Positions 40,303 through 53,565 of a DNA stretch of 64,000 nt are shown piece after piece; the stretch's first letter is position 1, and the number at the start of each line of letters is the position of its first letter. This DNA is from Mercurialis annua. Lineage: Eukaryota > Streptophyta > Magnoliopsida > Malpighiales > Euphorbiaceae. Location: assembly GCF_937616625.2 (NCBI RefSeq), contig NC_065571.1:28346201-28410200 (forward strand). The letters run 5' to 3'. The position numbers and the translations under genes were made by a program. Under the pieces are notes generated by a model. That model did no database searches and was not told the DNA's origin. It saw only the letters and a list, made by a program, of their open reading frames with translations.

Positions 40303-43300
40303 TTGTAAACTTTTGGCTTAAATCGCTAAAAAGGGGAAACGTCTGGATTTGTTCTATAACGTTTGTAAACGTTTGCCTTAAATCACTAAAAAATCCAAAC
40401 GTTTGGTTTTGTTCCATAAAGTTTGTTAACGTTTGGCTTCAATCGGAAAAGAGGTGAAACATTTTGATTTGTTTCGTAACATTTGTAAAGGTTTTGGCTT
40501 AAATCGCTAAAAAGGTGACATGTTTGCATTTGTTTCGTAACCTTTTTAAACGTTTGGCTTAAATCGCTAAAAAAGTGAAACGTTTGGATTTGTGTCGTAA
40601 AGTTTTTAAACGTTTGACTTAAATCGCTAAAAAGGTGAAAATTTTGGATTTGTTGTGTATCGTTTCCAAACATTTGGCTTATATCGCTAAAAAGGTGAAA
40701 CGTTTGATTTTGTGTCGAAACGTTTGGATTTGTTTACTAACATTTGTAAACGTTTGGTTTAAATCACTAAGAAGGGGAAACGCTTGGATTTGTTTCGTAA
40801 CGTTTGTAAATGTTTGGATTAAATTGCTAAAAAGGTGAAATGTTTGGATTTGTTTAGTAACGTTTATAAATGTTCGCTAAAAACGTGAAACGTTTGGATT
40901 TGTTACGTAACTTTTGTAAACGTTTGGCTTAAATCGCTAAAATGGTGAAACGTTTGGCTTAAATCACTAAGAAGGTGAAACATTTTGATTTGTTTCGTAA
41001 CATTTGTAAATGTTTGGCTTAAATTGCTAAAAAGGTGAAACGTTTGGATTTGTTTTGTAACGTTTGTAAACGTTTAGCTAAAATTGCTAAAAAGGTGAAA
41101 CGTTTGAATTTAATTCGTAATGTTTGTAAACGTTTGGCTTCAATTGCTAAAAAAATGAAACGTTTTGTTTTTTTTCATAACGTTTGTAAACGTTTGGCTT
41201 CAATCAATAAAAAAGGTGAAACGTTGGATTTGTTTCTTAACTTTTGTAAACATTTTAAATTGCTAAAAATTTGAATCATTTGTATGTGTTTTGTAACGTT
41301 TGTAAACGTTTGCCTTAAATTGCTAAAAAGGCTAAACGTTTGGATTTGTTTTGTAACGTTTGTAAACGTTTGACTTAAATTGCTAAAAAGGTGAAACGTT
41401 TGGATTTGTTTCGTAAAGTTTGCAAACGTTTGGCTTAAATTGCTAAAAAGGTGAAATATTTTTTTTTTCATAATGTTTGTAAAAATTTGGCTTCTATCAA
41501 TAAAAAAGGTGAAACGTTTGGATTTGTTTCGTAATGTTTGTAAACGTTTGGCTTAAATTGCTAAAAAGGTGAAACGCTTGGATTTGTTTCGTAACGTTTG
41601 TAAACGTCTGGCTTAAATTGCTAAAAAACATGAAACGTTTGGATTTGTTTTATAACGTTTTAAACATTAGGTTTTGTTTCTTAGCGTTTGTAAACGTTCA
41701 ACTTATATTGCTAAAAAGGTAAAAAGCTTGCATTTGTTTCGTAGCATTTATTAACGTTTGGCTTAAATTGCTAAAAAGGTGAAACATTTGGATTTGTTTC
41801 GTAACGTTTGTAAACGTTTGGCTTAAATTTCTAAAAAGGTGAAACATTTGGATTTGTTTTGTAACGTTTTTAGCCTTTGGTTTTGTTTCGTAATGTTTGT
41901 AAACGTTTAACTTAAATTGATAAAAAGGGGAAACGTTTGGTTTTGTTTCATAACGTTTGTAAACGTTTGGTTTTCTTTTGTAACGTCTGTCAACGTTTGG
42001 TTTAAATCGCTAAAAAGGTGAAACATTTGGATTTGTTTCGTAACTTTTGTAAACGTTTGTTTGGCTTAAATTGCTAAAAAGGTGAAACGCTTGGATTTGT
42101 TTCGTAACGTTTGTAAACGTTTGGCTTAAACTAATAAAAAGGTGAACGCTTGAATTTGTTTCGTTACGTTTGTAAACGTTTGGCTTAAATTGGTAAAAAG
42201 TTGTAACGCTTTGATTTGTTTCGTAATGTTTGTAAATGTTTGGCTTAAATTGCTAAAAAGGTGAAACGCTTGGTTTTTTATCGTAACGTTTGTAAATGTT
42301 TGGCATAAATTGCTTTATATGGGAAATGTTTGGGTTTGCTTCGTAACGTTTGTAAACGTTTGTCTTCAATCGCTAAAAATGTGAAACGTTTGGATTTGTT
42401 TTGTAGTGTTTGTAAGCGTTTGGTTTAAATCGCTAAAAAGGTGAAACATTTGGATTAGTTTCGTAAATGTTTTAAACGTTTGGCTTAAATTGCTAAAATG
42501 AGGAAACATTTGGATTTGTTTTGTTACATTTGTAAACGTTTTGCTTAAATATATAAAAAGGTAAAACGCTTAGATTTGTTTAGTAAAGTTTGTAAACGTT
42601 TGGCTTAAATTGCTAAAAAGGTGAAACGCTTGGATTGGTTTCGTAACGTTTGTAAACGTTTGGTTTTGTTTCGTAACGTTTGGATTTGCTTCGTAACATT
42701 TGGAAACGTTTAGATTTGTTTCGTAACGTTTGTCAACGTTAGGCATAAATTGCTAGAAAGTCGAAACGTTTGCATTTGTTCCGCAACGTTTATAAACGTT
42801 TGGCTTAAATTGCTAAAAAGGTGAAAAGCTTGGATTTGTTTCGTTATGTTTTAAACGTTTGGATTTGTTTCGTAATTTTCTAAACGTTTGGCTCAAATCG
42901 CATAAAAGGTAAAACATCCTGTTTTATTTCGTAACGTTTGTAAAAGTTTGGCATAAGTCGCTAAACGTTATGTTTTAAACGTTTAGATTTGTTTCATAAC
43001 GTTTGTAAACGTTTGGCTTATATTGTTAAAAAGGTGAAATGTTTTGGATTTGTTTCGTAGCGTTTTCAAACGTTTGGCTTAAATCTGTTAAAAGGTGAAA
43101 CGCTTGGATTTGTTTCGTACCGTTTGTAAACTTTTGGCTTAAATCGCTAAAAAGGTGAAACGTTTGGATTTGTTTCGTAACCTTTGTAAACGTGTGGCTT
43201 AAATTTCTAAAAAGTTGGAACGCTCGGTTTTTGTTTCGTAGCGTTTGTAAACGTTTGGCTTAAATTGTTAAATTGTAAAACTTTTAGATTTGATTCGTAA

Positions 43301-46300
43301 CGTTTGTAAACGTTTGGCTTCAGTCGCTAAAAGGGTGAAACGTTTGGATTTGTTTCAGAACGTTTGTAAACGTTTGGCATAAATCACTAAATAGGTGAAA
43401 CGTTTGGATTTGTTTCGCAACGTTTTAAACGTTGGGTTAAATTGCTAATAAGGGGAAACATTTGGATTGGTTTCGTAACATTTTAAACGTCTGGCTTAAA
43501 TCGCTAAAATGGGGAAACGCTTGGATTTGTTTCGCAACGTTGTAAACGTTTGGCTTAAATCGCTAATAAGGGGAAACGTTTCATATTTTTAGCGGTTGAA
43601 GCCAAACGTTTACAAACGTTACAAAACAAAACCAACTGTTTCACCTTTTTATCAATTTAAGCCAAACGTTTAAAACGTTACGAAACCCATCCAAACGTTT
43701 ATAACATTACGAAACAAATTGAAATGTTTTACCTTCTTAGCGATTTAAGCCAAACGTTTACAAACGTTCGAAACAAATCCAAACAGCTCACCTTTTTTAG
43801 CAATTTAAGCCAAATATTTAAAACGTTATGAAACCAATCCAAACGTTTAAGACATTACAAAAAAAATCCCAACGTTTCACCTTTTTAACGATTTAAGCCA
43901 AACGTTTACAAACTTTATGAAATAAAAGCAAACGTTTACCATTTTTTGCTATTTAAACTAAAAGTTTAAAACCAAACGTTTGTAAACGTTTTGCTTAAAT
44001 CGCTAAAAAGGTAAAACGTTTGGATTTGTTCCATAACGTTTGTAAACGTTTGGCTTGAATCACTGAAAAATCCAAACGTTTGGTTTTGTTCCATAACATT
44101 TGTAAACGTTTGGCATCAATCGGTAAAGAGGTGAAACGTTTGGATTTGTTTCGTAACGTTTGTAAAGGTTTTGGCTTAAATCGCTAAAAAGGTGACATGT
44201 TTGGATTTGTTTCGTAACCTTTGTAAACGTTTGTTTTAAATCGCTAAAAAAGTGAAACGTTTGGATTTGTTTCGTAAAGTTTGTAAACGTTTCACTTAAA
44301 TCGCTAAAAAAGTGAAACATTTGGATTTGTTTTGTAACGTTTGTAAACGTTTGGCTTATATCGCTAAAAAGGTGAAACGTTTAGTTTTGTTTCGAAATGT
44401 TTGGATTTGTTTACTAACGTTTGTAAACGTTTGGCTTAAATCTCTAAGAAGTGGATAAGTTTAAATTTTTTTAGTAACGTTTGTAAACGTTTGGCTTAAA
44501 TTGCTAAATAGGTGAAACCTTTGGATTTGTTTCGTAACGTTTATAAACGTTTGGCTTAAATCGCTAACAAGGTGAAACGTTTGGATTTGTTTCGTAATGT
44601 TTATAAACGTTTAGCTTAAATCGCTGAAATGGTGAAACGTTTGGATTTGTTTCGTAAAGTTTGTAAACGTTTGGCTGAAATCCCTAAGAAGGTGAAACGT
44701 TTGGATTTGTTTCGTAACGTTTGTAAACGTTTGGCTTAAATTGATAAAAAGGGGAAACGTTTGGTTTTGTTTCTTAACATTTGTAAACGTTTGGCTTAAA
44801 TCGCTAAAAAGATGAAATGTTTTGTTTTGTTTCGGAACGTTTGTAAACGTTTGGCTTAAATCGCTAAAAAGGTGAAACATTTAGTTTTGTTTTGTAACGT
44901 TTGTAAATGTTTGGCTTAAATCGCTAAAAATGTGAAACGTTTAGATTTGTTTCGTAACGTTCGGTTTTGTTTCGTAACGTTTATGAACATTTGGCTTAAT
45001 CGCTAAAAAGGTGAAACGCTTGGATTTATTTTGTAATGTTTGTAAACGTTTGGCTTTGTTTTGTAACATTTGTAAACGTTTGGCTTAAATCACTAAAAAG
45101 GTGAAACGTTTAGTTTTGTTTCATAACGTTTGGTTTAAATCGCTAAAAAGATGAAACACTTGGATTTGTTTCTTAATATTTGATAACGTTTGGCTTAAAT
45201 TGCTAAAAATGAGAAACATTTGGATTTTTTTCGTATCGTTTGTTAACGTTTAGCTTAAATTTCTAAAAAGGTTACGTTTGGATTTGTTTCGTAACGTTTT
45301 TAAATGTTTGGCTTAAATTGCTAAAATGGGGAAACGTTTGGATTCGCTTCGTAATGTTTTAAACGTTTGGAGAACATTGCTAAAATGGGGAAACGTTTGG
45401 ATTTTGTTCCGTAACGTTTGTAAATGTTTGACTTGAATCGCTAAAAAGGTGAAACGTTCAATTTTGTTTTGTTACGTTTGTAAACGTTTGGCTTAAATCG
45501 CTAAAATGGTGAAACGTTTGGATCTGTTTTGTAACGTTTTAAACATTTGGTTTCGTTTCATAACCTTTGTAAACGTTTGACTTAAATCGCTAAAAAGGTG
45601 AAACGTTTGAATTCATTTTGTAATGTTTTAAACGTTTGGTTTTATTTTGTAACGTTTGGATTTGTTTCGTAACATTTGTAAATGTTTGGCTTAAATCTCT
45701 AAAAAGGGGAAACGTTTGGATTTTTTTTGTAATGTTTGTAAACGTTACAAAACAAAACCAAACAATTACAACGTTACGAAACAAATCCAAACGTTTCACC
45801 TTTTTAGCGATTTAAGCTAAACATTTACAAAGGTTATGAAACAACACCAAACATTTCACCTTTTTAGCGATTTAAGCCAACATTTACAAACGTTATGAAA
45901 CAAATCCAAACTTTCACCTTTTTTGCGATTTAAGCCAAACGTTTACAAACGTTAAGAAACAAATCCAAACGTTTCATCTTTTTAGCGATTTAAGCCAAAC
46001 GTTTACAAACGTTACGAAACATACCCAAACATTTCGCCTTTTTAGTGATTGAAGCCAAACGTTTACAAATGTTACGAAATAAATACAAACGTTTCACCAT
46101 TTAAGCGATTTAAGCCAAACGTTTCACCATTTTAGCGATTTAAGCCAATTGTATACAAACGTTACAAAACAAATCCAAGAGTTTCACCTTTTTAGCAATT
46201 GAAACCAAACTTTTAAAACTTTACAAAACAAATCCAAACGTTTCACATTTTTAGCAATTTAAGCCAAACATTTATAAACGTTACGAAATAAATACAAACG

Positions 46301-48459
46301 TTTCACCTTTTTAGCGATTTAAGCCAAACGTTTACATAACGCTACAAAACAAATCCAAACGTTTCACCTTTTTAGCAATTTATTCCAAACGTTTAAAACT
46401 TTACGAATCAAATCAAAACTTTTCACATTTTTAGCAATATAAGCCAAACGTTTACAAACGTTGCGAAACAAATCCAAAGGTTTCACCTTTTTAGTGATTG
46501 AAGCCAAACGTTTACAAATGTTACGAAACATACCCAAACATTTCGCCTTTTGTTTCGTAACGTTTGTAAACGTTTGGCATAAATAGCTAAAAAAGGTGAA
46601 ACAATTGGTTTTGCTTCGTAACGTTTGTAAATGTTTGGCTTAAATCGCTAAAAAGTTGAAACCTTTGGTATTGTTTCATGACGTTTTTAAACATCCGGCT
46701 TAAATTGCTAAAAAGGCGAAATGTTTGGATTTTATTCGTAACGTTTGTAAACGTTTGGCTTCTAAAAAAGTGAAACGTTTGGATTTGTTTCGTAACGTTT
46801 TTAAACATTCGGCTTTAATTGCTAAAAAGGTGAAACGATTGGATTTGTTTTGTAACGTTTGTAAACGTTTGGCTCAAATCGCTAAAAAGGTGAAACGTTT
46901 GTATTTATTTCGTAACGTTTATAAATGTTTGGCTTAAATTGCTAAAAATGTGAAACGTTTGGATTTGTTTTGTAAAGTTTTAAAAGTTTGGTTTCAATTG
47001 CTAAAAAGGTGAAACGCTTGGATTTGTTTTGTAACGTTTGTATACAATTGGCTTAAATTGCTAAAAATTTGAAACGCTTCTATTTGTTTCGTAGCATTTT
47101 TAAACGTTTGGCTTAAATCGCTAAAAAGGGGAAACGTTTGGATTTTTTTCGCAACGTTTGTAAACGTTTGGCTTATATTGCTAAAAATGTGAAAAGTTTG
47201 GATTTGATTCGTAAAGTTTTAAACGTTTGGAATAAATTGCTAAAAAGGTGAAACGTTTGGATTTATTTTGTAACGTTTGTAAACGTTTGGATTAAATCGC
47301 TAAAAAGATGAAACGTTTGGATTTTTTTCGTAACGTTGGTAAACATTTGGCTTAAATTGCTTAAAATATGAAACGTTAGGATTTGTTTGGTAATGTTTTA
47401 AACGTTTGGCTTAAATCGCTAAAAAGGTGAAACATTTGGATTTGTTTCGTAATTGTTGTAAACGTTTGGCTAAAATCGCTAAAAAGGTGAAACGTTTGGA
47501 TTTGTTTCCCAATGTTTGTAAACGTTTGGCTTAAATCGCTAAAAAGTTGAAACATTTGGATTTGTTTCATAATATTTGTAAACGTTTGGCTCAAATCGCT
47601 AAAAAGGTGAAACATTTCGATTTGTTTCGTAACGTTTATAAACGTTTGGCTTAAATTGCTAAAAATATGAAACGTTTGGATTTGTTTCGTAAAGTTTTAA
47701 ACGTTTGGTTTAAATTAGTAAAAAGGTGAAACGCTTGAATTTGTTTTATAACGTTTGTAAACAATTGGCTTAAATTGCTAAAAATGTGAAACGTTTGGAT
47801 TTAATTCGTAAAGTTTTAAACGTTTGGATTAAATTGCTAAAAAGATGAAACGTTTGGATTTATTTTCTATTGTTTGTAAACGTTTGGATTAAATCACTAA
47901 AAAGGGGAAACGTTTGGATTTGTTTCGTAATGTTTGTAAACGTTTGGCTTAAATTGCTAATAATATGAAACGTTTGGATTTGTTTTGTAAAGTTTTAAAC
48001 ATTTGGATTAAATCGCTAAATAGGTGAAACGTTTGGATTTGTTTTGTAGCGTTATGTAAACGTTTGGCTTAAATCGCTAAAAAGGTGAAACGTTTGGATT
48101 TGTTTCGTAACTTCTATAGACGTTTGGCTTAAATTACTAAAAAGGTGAAACGCTTGAATTTGTTTCGGAACATTTGTATATGTTTGGCTTAAATTGCTAA
48201 AAAGGTGAAACGTTTGGATTTGTTTCGTAACGTTTGTAAGGGTTTGGCTTAAATCGCTAAAAATGGGAAACGTTTGGATTTTTTTCATAACGTTTTAAAC
48301 ATTTGCATAAGTTTCGTAATGTTTGTAAACGTTTGGCTAAAATCACTAAAAATGTGAAACGTTTGGATTTGTTTGTACATTTGTAAACATTTGGCTTAAA
48401 TCGCTAAAAAGGTGAAACGTTTGGATTTGTTTTGTAGCGTTTTGTAAACGTTTGGCTGA
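40303..48459. repeat. 60-bp satellite, block B4
   Basis: Orientation runs are forward to about 43577, reverse to about 43980, forward to about 45740, reverse to about 46550, then forward to 48459. The part up to about 42060 is collinear with A3; the rest has no close counterpart in A. Flips fall on GAAACGTTTC (43573-43582), on the dyad near 45735-45746 and on CAAACGTTTG near 43975. The last 1.6 kb is related to array C at 56030-57690. It ends flush against the LTR terminus at 48460. Confidence 0.92.
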
Positions 48460-49998
48460 TGTCACGACCCATTTTCATGAATCGTGACCGGCGTTAGGAT
48501 ATGGGTAATGTAGTACCAAAATCCGTAGCTAGCTTTTTGGTTAACATACAATTATAATAAACCTGCAAGAAAACCAATGCTCGGGGCAACGAAGACTTCA
48601 GCCTAATTCTATCAGTTATAATATTCAACATTTAAAATCTATTTCAGAAAATATTATTTAAATAATATATTACTTTAAATTCCAAGATAATTGTTAGCCG
48701 AGTTACCTATAACTACCAGGCTAATCTCAATTTTCAGGCGACCCAAGTCTAACCCGACTCACACTTTTATCTAAAATTATAAACCACAGTTTATAATTTA
48801 AAAATACCCATTTGATAAAATAATAAATTAATATTTAAAACGGAACTCAATATCTAAAACCACAAGTAACCAAAATTACAATTCAACTACTTAATTAAAA
48901 TAAGTTAAAAAAATTATTTAAGAGTTAAAATGTAATTTAGCCAATTTAGCACGCTAACCAAAATTCATATAAATCATATTTAAAATACGCCATAAATAAT
49001 AATATAACAACAATCCAGATTTTTAAGTCATTATAAATCATTGATTCAATAAACGATACGTTTTAGCGTGAATTTAACTAGTTTCACATTTTAAACAAAC
49101 ATAATTCAAAATCACCATTTTAAACCGATATCATTAAAGCCCCTAAAATTTGATTCGAATAAGGTTTATTGAATAAGTTTAGGGACTAAAATATTTCATG
49201 CAGGATTTGCTATCTGATGTCGACAAAAATATGAATATTACTATAAAGTAAAACTGAATCCACGGCACTGTTAATAATGAGAAAATCTTGTTGAGACATC
49301 TATGCATAATTATGAACATTAACATAATAGGTATTGTTCAAATGCATCCAGGAATCAAATTTTATTTAGAAAATAATATGTAAAGAAGACAAAAATAAAT
49401 GGATATGAAAATATAAAACCAATTTGATTGTTTGACAAAAGATACCAATTTTTGATGACATGGACGACATAATTAAGGATTTATGAAAGGTAGAAACATG
49501 AGAAAAAGATGGAGTATTACCAGTGTTGTAATCGCAGACCAAGAATATAAGAGTAATGATATAGTCAGCACACAATTCGCCGCACTATGAATAAAAGAAT
49601 TAAGTCTGAGAATTTTTCTTAGACTAGGGTTAAAAAAGCACACGTATATATAGAGAAGGATTAGGATTTTATTTGCAAAATTAATCTTTCGTTATATTTT
49701 TTATTTATTTAATTATTATGTTTATTATAAAAATAACTTCTATTCATACTTATTTATCCTATTTAATTATTTTATTTACTTGAAAATTAACATCTAGTTG
49801 TATGCGTTTATTTTATTTTTATTATTTAAATTATTTTTATGGACGTTACACTACAAATGCTGAATATTTATAAGGCCCACAAGTGACAACGGACCAAACC
49901 CATAGCCTATTCAACAAGTCAAACGAGACAACTGAAGCACCAAAACCAATCAATCCAACAGCATAATTTATAACAAAAAAAAAATACGGGGTATTACA
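48460..49998 (-). repeat. 3' LTR of type II element, with internal deletion
   Basis: Both termini are intact: minus-strand TGTAATACCCC at 49998 and CGTGACA ending at 48460. It is 1539 bp long. Compared with the other LTR it lacks 975 bp: sequence runs collinear with 54415-54590 up to 48634 and resumes collinear with 55565. A shared TTTA lies at the joint. The flank at 48455-48459 is gctga, abutting satellite. Confidence 0.88.
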
Positions 49999-50009
49999 TT
50001 CTCCCCAAC
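49999..50009 (-). other. Polypurine tract next to 3' LTR
   Basis: On the minus strand this reads GTTGGGGAGAA and is followed directly by the LTR start TGTAATACCCC. The purine tract primes plus-strand DNA synthesis. GGGGAGAA next to TGTAATACCCC is a common arrangement in plant Ty3/Gypsy elements. Confidence 0.85.
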
Positions 50010-50552
50010 TAATAATAAAATCGTCCTCGATTTTAACACGACATAATCCACGAAATATATCTTAAAACTATATGCTGTTCGAAAAAAAAGCATACAAACA
50101 ACGTAAAAAAATCCATAAAAATGTCACCCAAAGTAATCACGTAAAGCAATTCTAATGACACTGTATAATGAACTCTGTCTCTTAAGAACATTTTTCAACC
50201 AAGTAACTAAACCAAACTGTAACCATAAGAAATATGTGTTTAACGAATTACGCACTTGCGTAAGCAAAACTCGTAGTTTGTTCCTTAACGATAACTCAAT
50301 ACTACCATAATCATTTACTGAACAATCTTAAATGATCACAAAAAGTATCAACACTAACTTCCATTTTACATAAATTGATAATGCCATTTCTAGGTGAAAC
50401 CAAACGAGGGAATATAAACTCTCCCATATAAAACTTGATTGAAAATACTAAAGAAAATAAAAAATGAACCTCGTATCTTTTCGATGTAACTCTAATAAAA
50501 ATTTCTACTTATAGAAGTTCAGCAAAAGACCAAACATGCTGAAAATACATAT

Positions 50553-50574
50553 GGGGTATTACATTCTCCCCAAC
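50553..50574 (-). other. Second LTR/PPT boundary sequence
   Basis: These 22 bases are identical to 49988-50009, which span the true LTR start and PPT. The bases further right are also alike (aataaaatcgtcctcgatttt after the first, gaaaaattcgacctcgaattt after the second). The 565-bp spacing suggests a tandem duplication of the 3' end or an inserted LTR end. Confidence 0.8.
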
Positions 50575-53500
50575 CTATGAAAAATTCGACCTCGAATTTC
50601 AAATCTGAATCGATTCGCACTATAACAGTCACAACACACATATGCGTAAAATTTCTGATTCCGATAACTCGGTGGTCTAACGATTAATCGATCAATGCAA
50701 TGTGAATAACGATAAATTTCTAACTGCGAGTCACAATTACTCAGTACCGGAGTGGCTTCTAAACCAGCTCGAATCTTATTTATTGTAAAATCCTCAATAT
50801 CAAAGTGCAAGATTAAGCCCAAAGCTCACCTCTAGGTCTACAATTCCAAACTCTATCGTCTCAAACAAGAATACTGAAAACACAGTTGACAAAATCTACC
50901 GTTCTACAACACTTAATTACTTCCACTTATAACATCTCGATATCAAAATATTTGATAACACAATCAACTTCACGAATCATAAAAAACAAAACTTATATCG
51001 TTATTCAAAGGAAAACGTGCAGTTAACTCGTGATAACATAATCTCCATGTTAGTATTAAACAAATTCATCATGATGATTCCTCCAATCATTCAAAAATAA
51101 ACGGCCCGATGTAAATCTGAGATAACTAACCATCAACTCACATCCTAATTATGTCACACATAATTAATTTTTTATTCCACATAAGAGATTCAATATTCGA
51201 ATCAACGGTATCCAGACTCTCAATCGATTCAACCCTAAATCAATAGTATCGACCAACCAACATTGTTATCGAAACTCACCAAAGCGATCATCGATTCTCG
51301 AATCAGCTAACTCGTATATCAAAATCAAACTCAGATTCTCAAATTAATTGAATCAGTCAACTATAACCTCATATACAACAAGATATCACTACGACCAATT
51401 CACTCTGATCAGATTGTTAGTTATGCTCAAAACTAAACCTGTGGGAGTATAAAATCCTTCAATACACAAAACATTTTATATTCCAAATTTCACTTCTCTT
51501 TAAAAGACTTTACGTCTTACACCTCCTTATATATTCAAAAAATCAAAATGCTTTACTGTTGAAAACCATCGAATTTCTAAAACCTTGAAAATTTTCAGAA
51601 TATCCATATTTTGAATCCAAAATTTTCCCTACTTTTAAATACGTTTGCAAATTTATGAAACAATTCAACCGACAAAATTTATGTTCTCTTTAAACCAAAC
51701 TTGCTAACATCAATTTATACTTTTCTCGTAAAAGTTAAACCATAGCAAAATCCTCCATATTCGAAATACATATAAATGTTTCAAGACATTAAAATTTAAA
51801 TCGTATCTAAATTGTTTTGCTCTTAGACAAAAACACAATTGAAGAAATTGATAAAAAAAATTTATTATCCCTTTTTAATCAATTTTTGACAAAAATTTTC
51901 CTTTCCTCAGAAAGGTAAAATTAGCAATGTAAATCTCTTATTTATGAAAATACTTTTATATCAATACACCAAAATACTTGGACAATTTCAAATCTGAAAA
52001 GATAAAGTTTCTTTTAAAAACGTAGTGCATACACACACATGAGCATAACTAATAGCCTTAATCTACTAATCATTAAATCACTAATAGGAAATTATCACGA
52101 AAACTTCATAATCTGAATCTAACCATACACCGCACTTGGCACAACTATATAGTGCAACCTGAAATTCAATTTCATTTTCTATGAAACATACGATTCTGAC
52201 AATACAAACTGATCCACTACAACATAATCGTCCAAAATCCGTCACCATGATCACAGATTATTTGTCTAGCTATCTTCCGGTAACAGTTTCCGAATCGTTC
52301 GAAATCCGGAAACTTCATAAAAAAATTTACCACAACATGACTATCTTTCTCGAAACACTTTATCGATAAAATTCAATTTACATAATTGTGCGCCAGGGTG
52401 ATGACATTTTTCATCCCTAAGGAGTTGCATCACACCCTAATAATTTATATGCACGTGATGTATGTACTATTATACATGTATCAATTTCTGATTTATCTTT
52501 TATTTCGTGAACATACTTAGTGCTCAATGCAGTCCTATTCGTGACATTCAAAATGCATGTTCATGATATGTCTGTGCACAATTGCGTGTTAAAGATATTT
52601 CAAATATTTTAACAAATCAACCTTTGAAATCCATTCTAAAAAAAACATTTGCTAGACTTTACACTTTGTGAGATGTGCACTCAATAACCTCAAAATACTT
52701 CTCAAACTCCGTACTTGCAACCTACCAATATTCGATGCTATACAACAACTCCTCCTAATAACTTCATTACAACTCTACTATAAAAAGTATCTAACTAACC
52801 TCAATCCAGACTGACCATATCCAAAGAAAATAGCACATAAAATACGTTCCTATAAAATTTACCGCCATCTTCATCATTGCATCATTAACTTGATGAAAAC
52901 ACTAGTGTATTAATATACCGGTCTATCTTCTCGGTTCAGAGTTTCCAATATCCGTTCTAGGATAACCATAAATCACCAACCAATCCAAGAGAATATTTCC
53001 CTCATCTTTCTCGATATCAGGACCCAAGGATTTTGATCCACGAATCATACATCAAGGTAAGCAAACATTGACCAGATGAAATAAATCATCCCATGTGCTA
53101 CTTCGCACGAAGAAACAAAACAAACAATCAACTTAGTCCAACAGACAAGCGAGTTATACAACGAATTTTATTACCAACAGATTACGAATTCTATGAACCG
53201 TAATTCACCCAAGCATATCATTGAACACAATTAACCCTAAACATACTTAAAAGACAAAATCAGGACATGCCACAATATTTTTGAAATCTCATTACAAAAT
53301 CACCATGTAATTATATCACCCTTTAATAGTACGCTTCAAAATTTGCTTTGAAACTTAAAGTCAAATACGAAAACTTCCAAAAAAAAAAAATTAGTTGAGC
53401 CCCACGGTTAAAACAAAGTCACTATCTGTAAAAGTCTCTTCTTATTTATCAATTTCTTTAAAACGGATACCCAAGTATCTCAAACCATAAAATCATCGAA

Positions 53501-53565
53501 CTAGCCGAGTCATTACAACTACCAATCTCAATTCCTAAATTTAGATGACCCAAGTCGAACCCAAA
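53501..53565 (-). repeat. Diverged LTR-derived segment inside the interior
   Basis: The series tagccgagt, acaactaccaatctcaatt, gatgacccaagtcgaaccc follows the same order and spacing as the LTR block at about 55626-55690 and 360-410. It lies in the same orientation as the flanking LTRs. It is probably a fragment of an older LTR captured in the interior. Confidence 0.6.

Noticed and set aside
50559..50822. 87-codon minus-strand frame near the PPT
   Set aside because: It reads through the PPT-like site and shows no RT, RNase H or integrase motif. At most it is a remnant of the end of pol.
52394..52438. Inverted repeat cagggtgatg ... gcatcacaccct as a terminator or small RNA hairpin
   Set aside because: Arms are imperfect and isolated within decayed retrotransposon interior; no supporting context.
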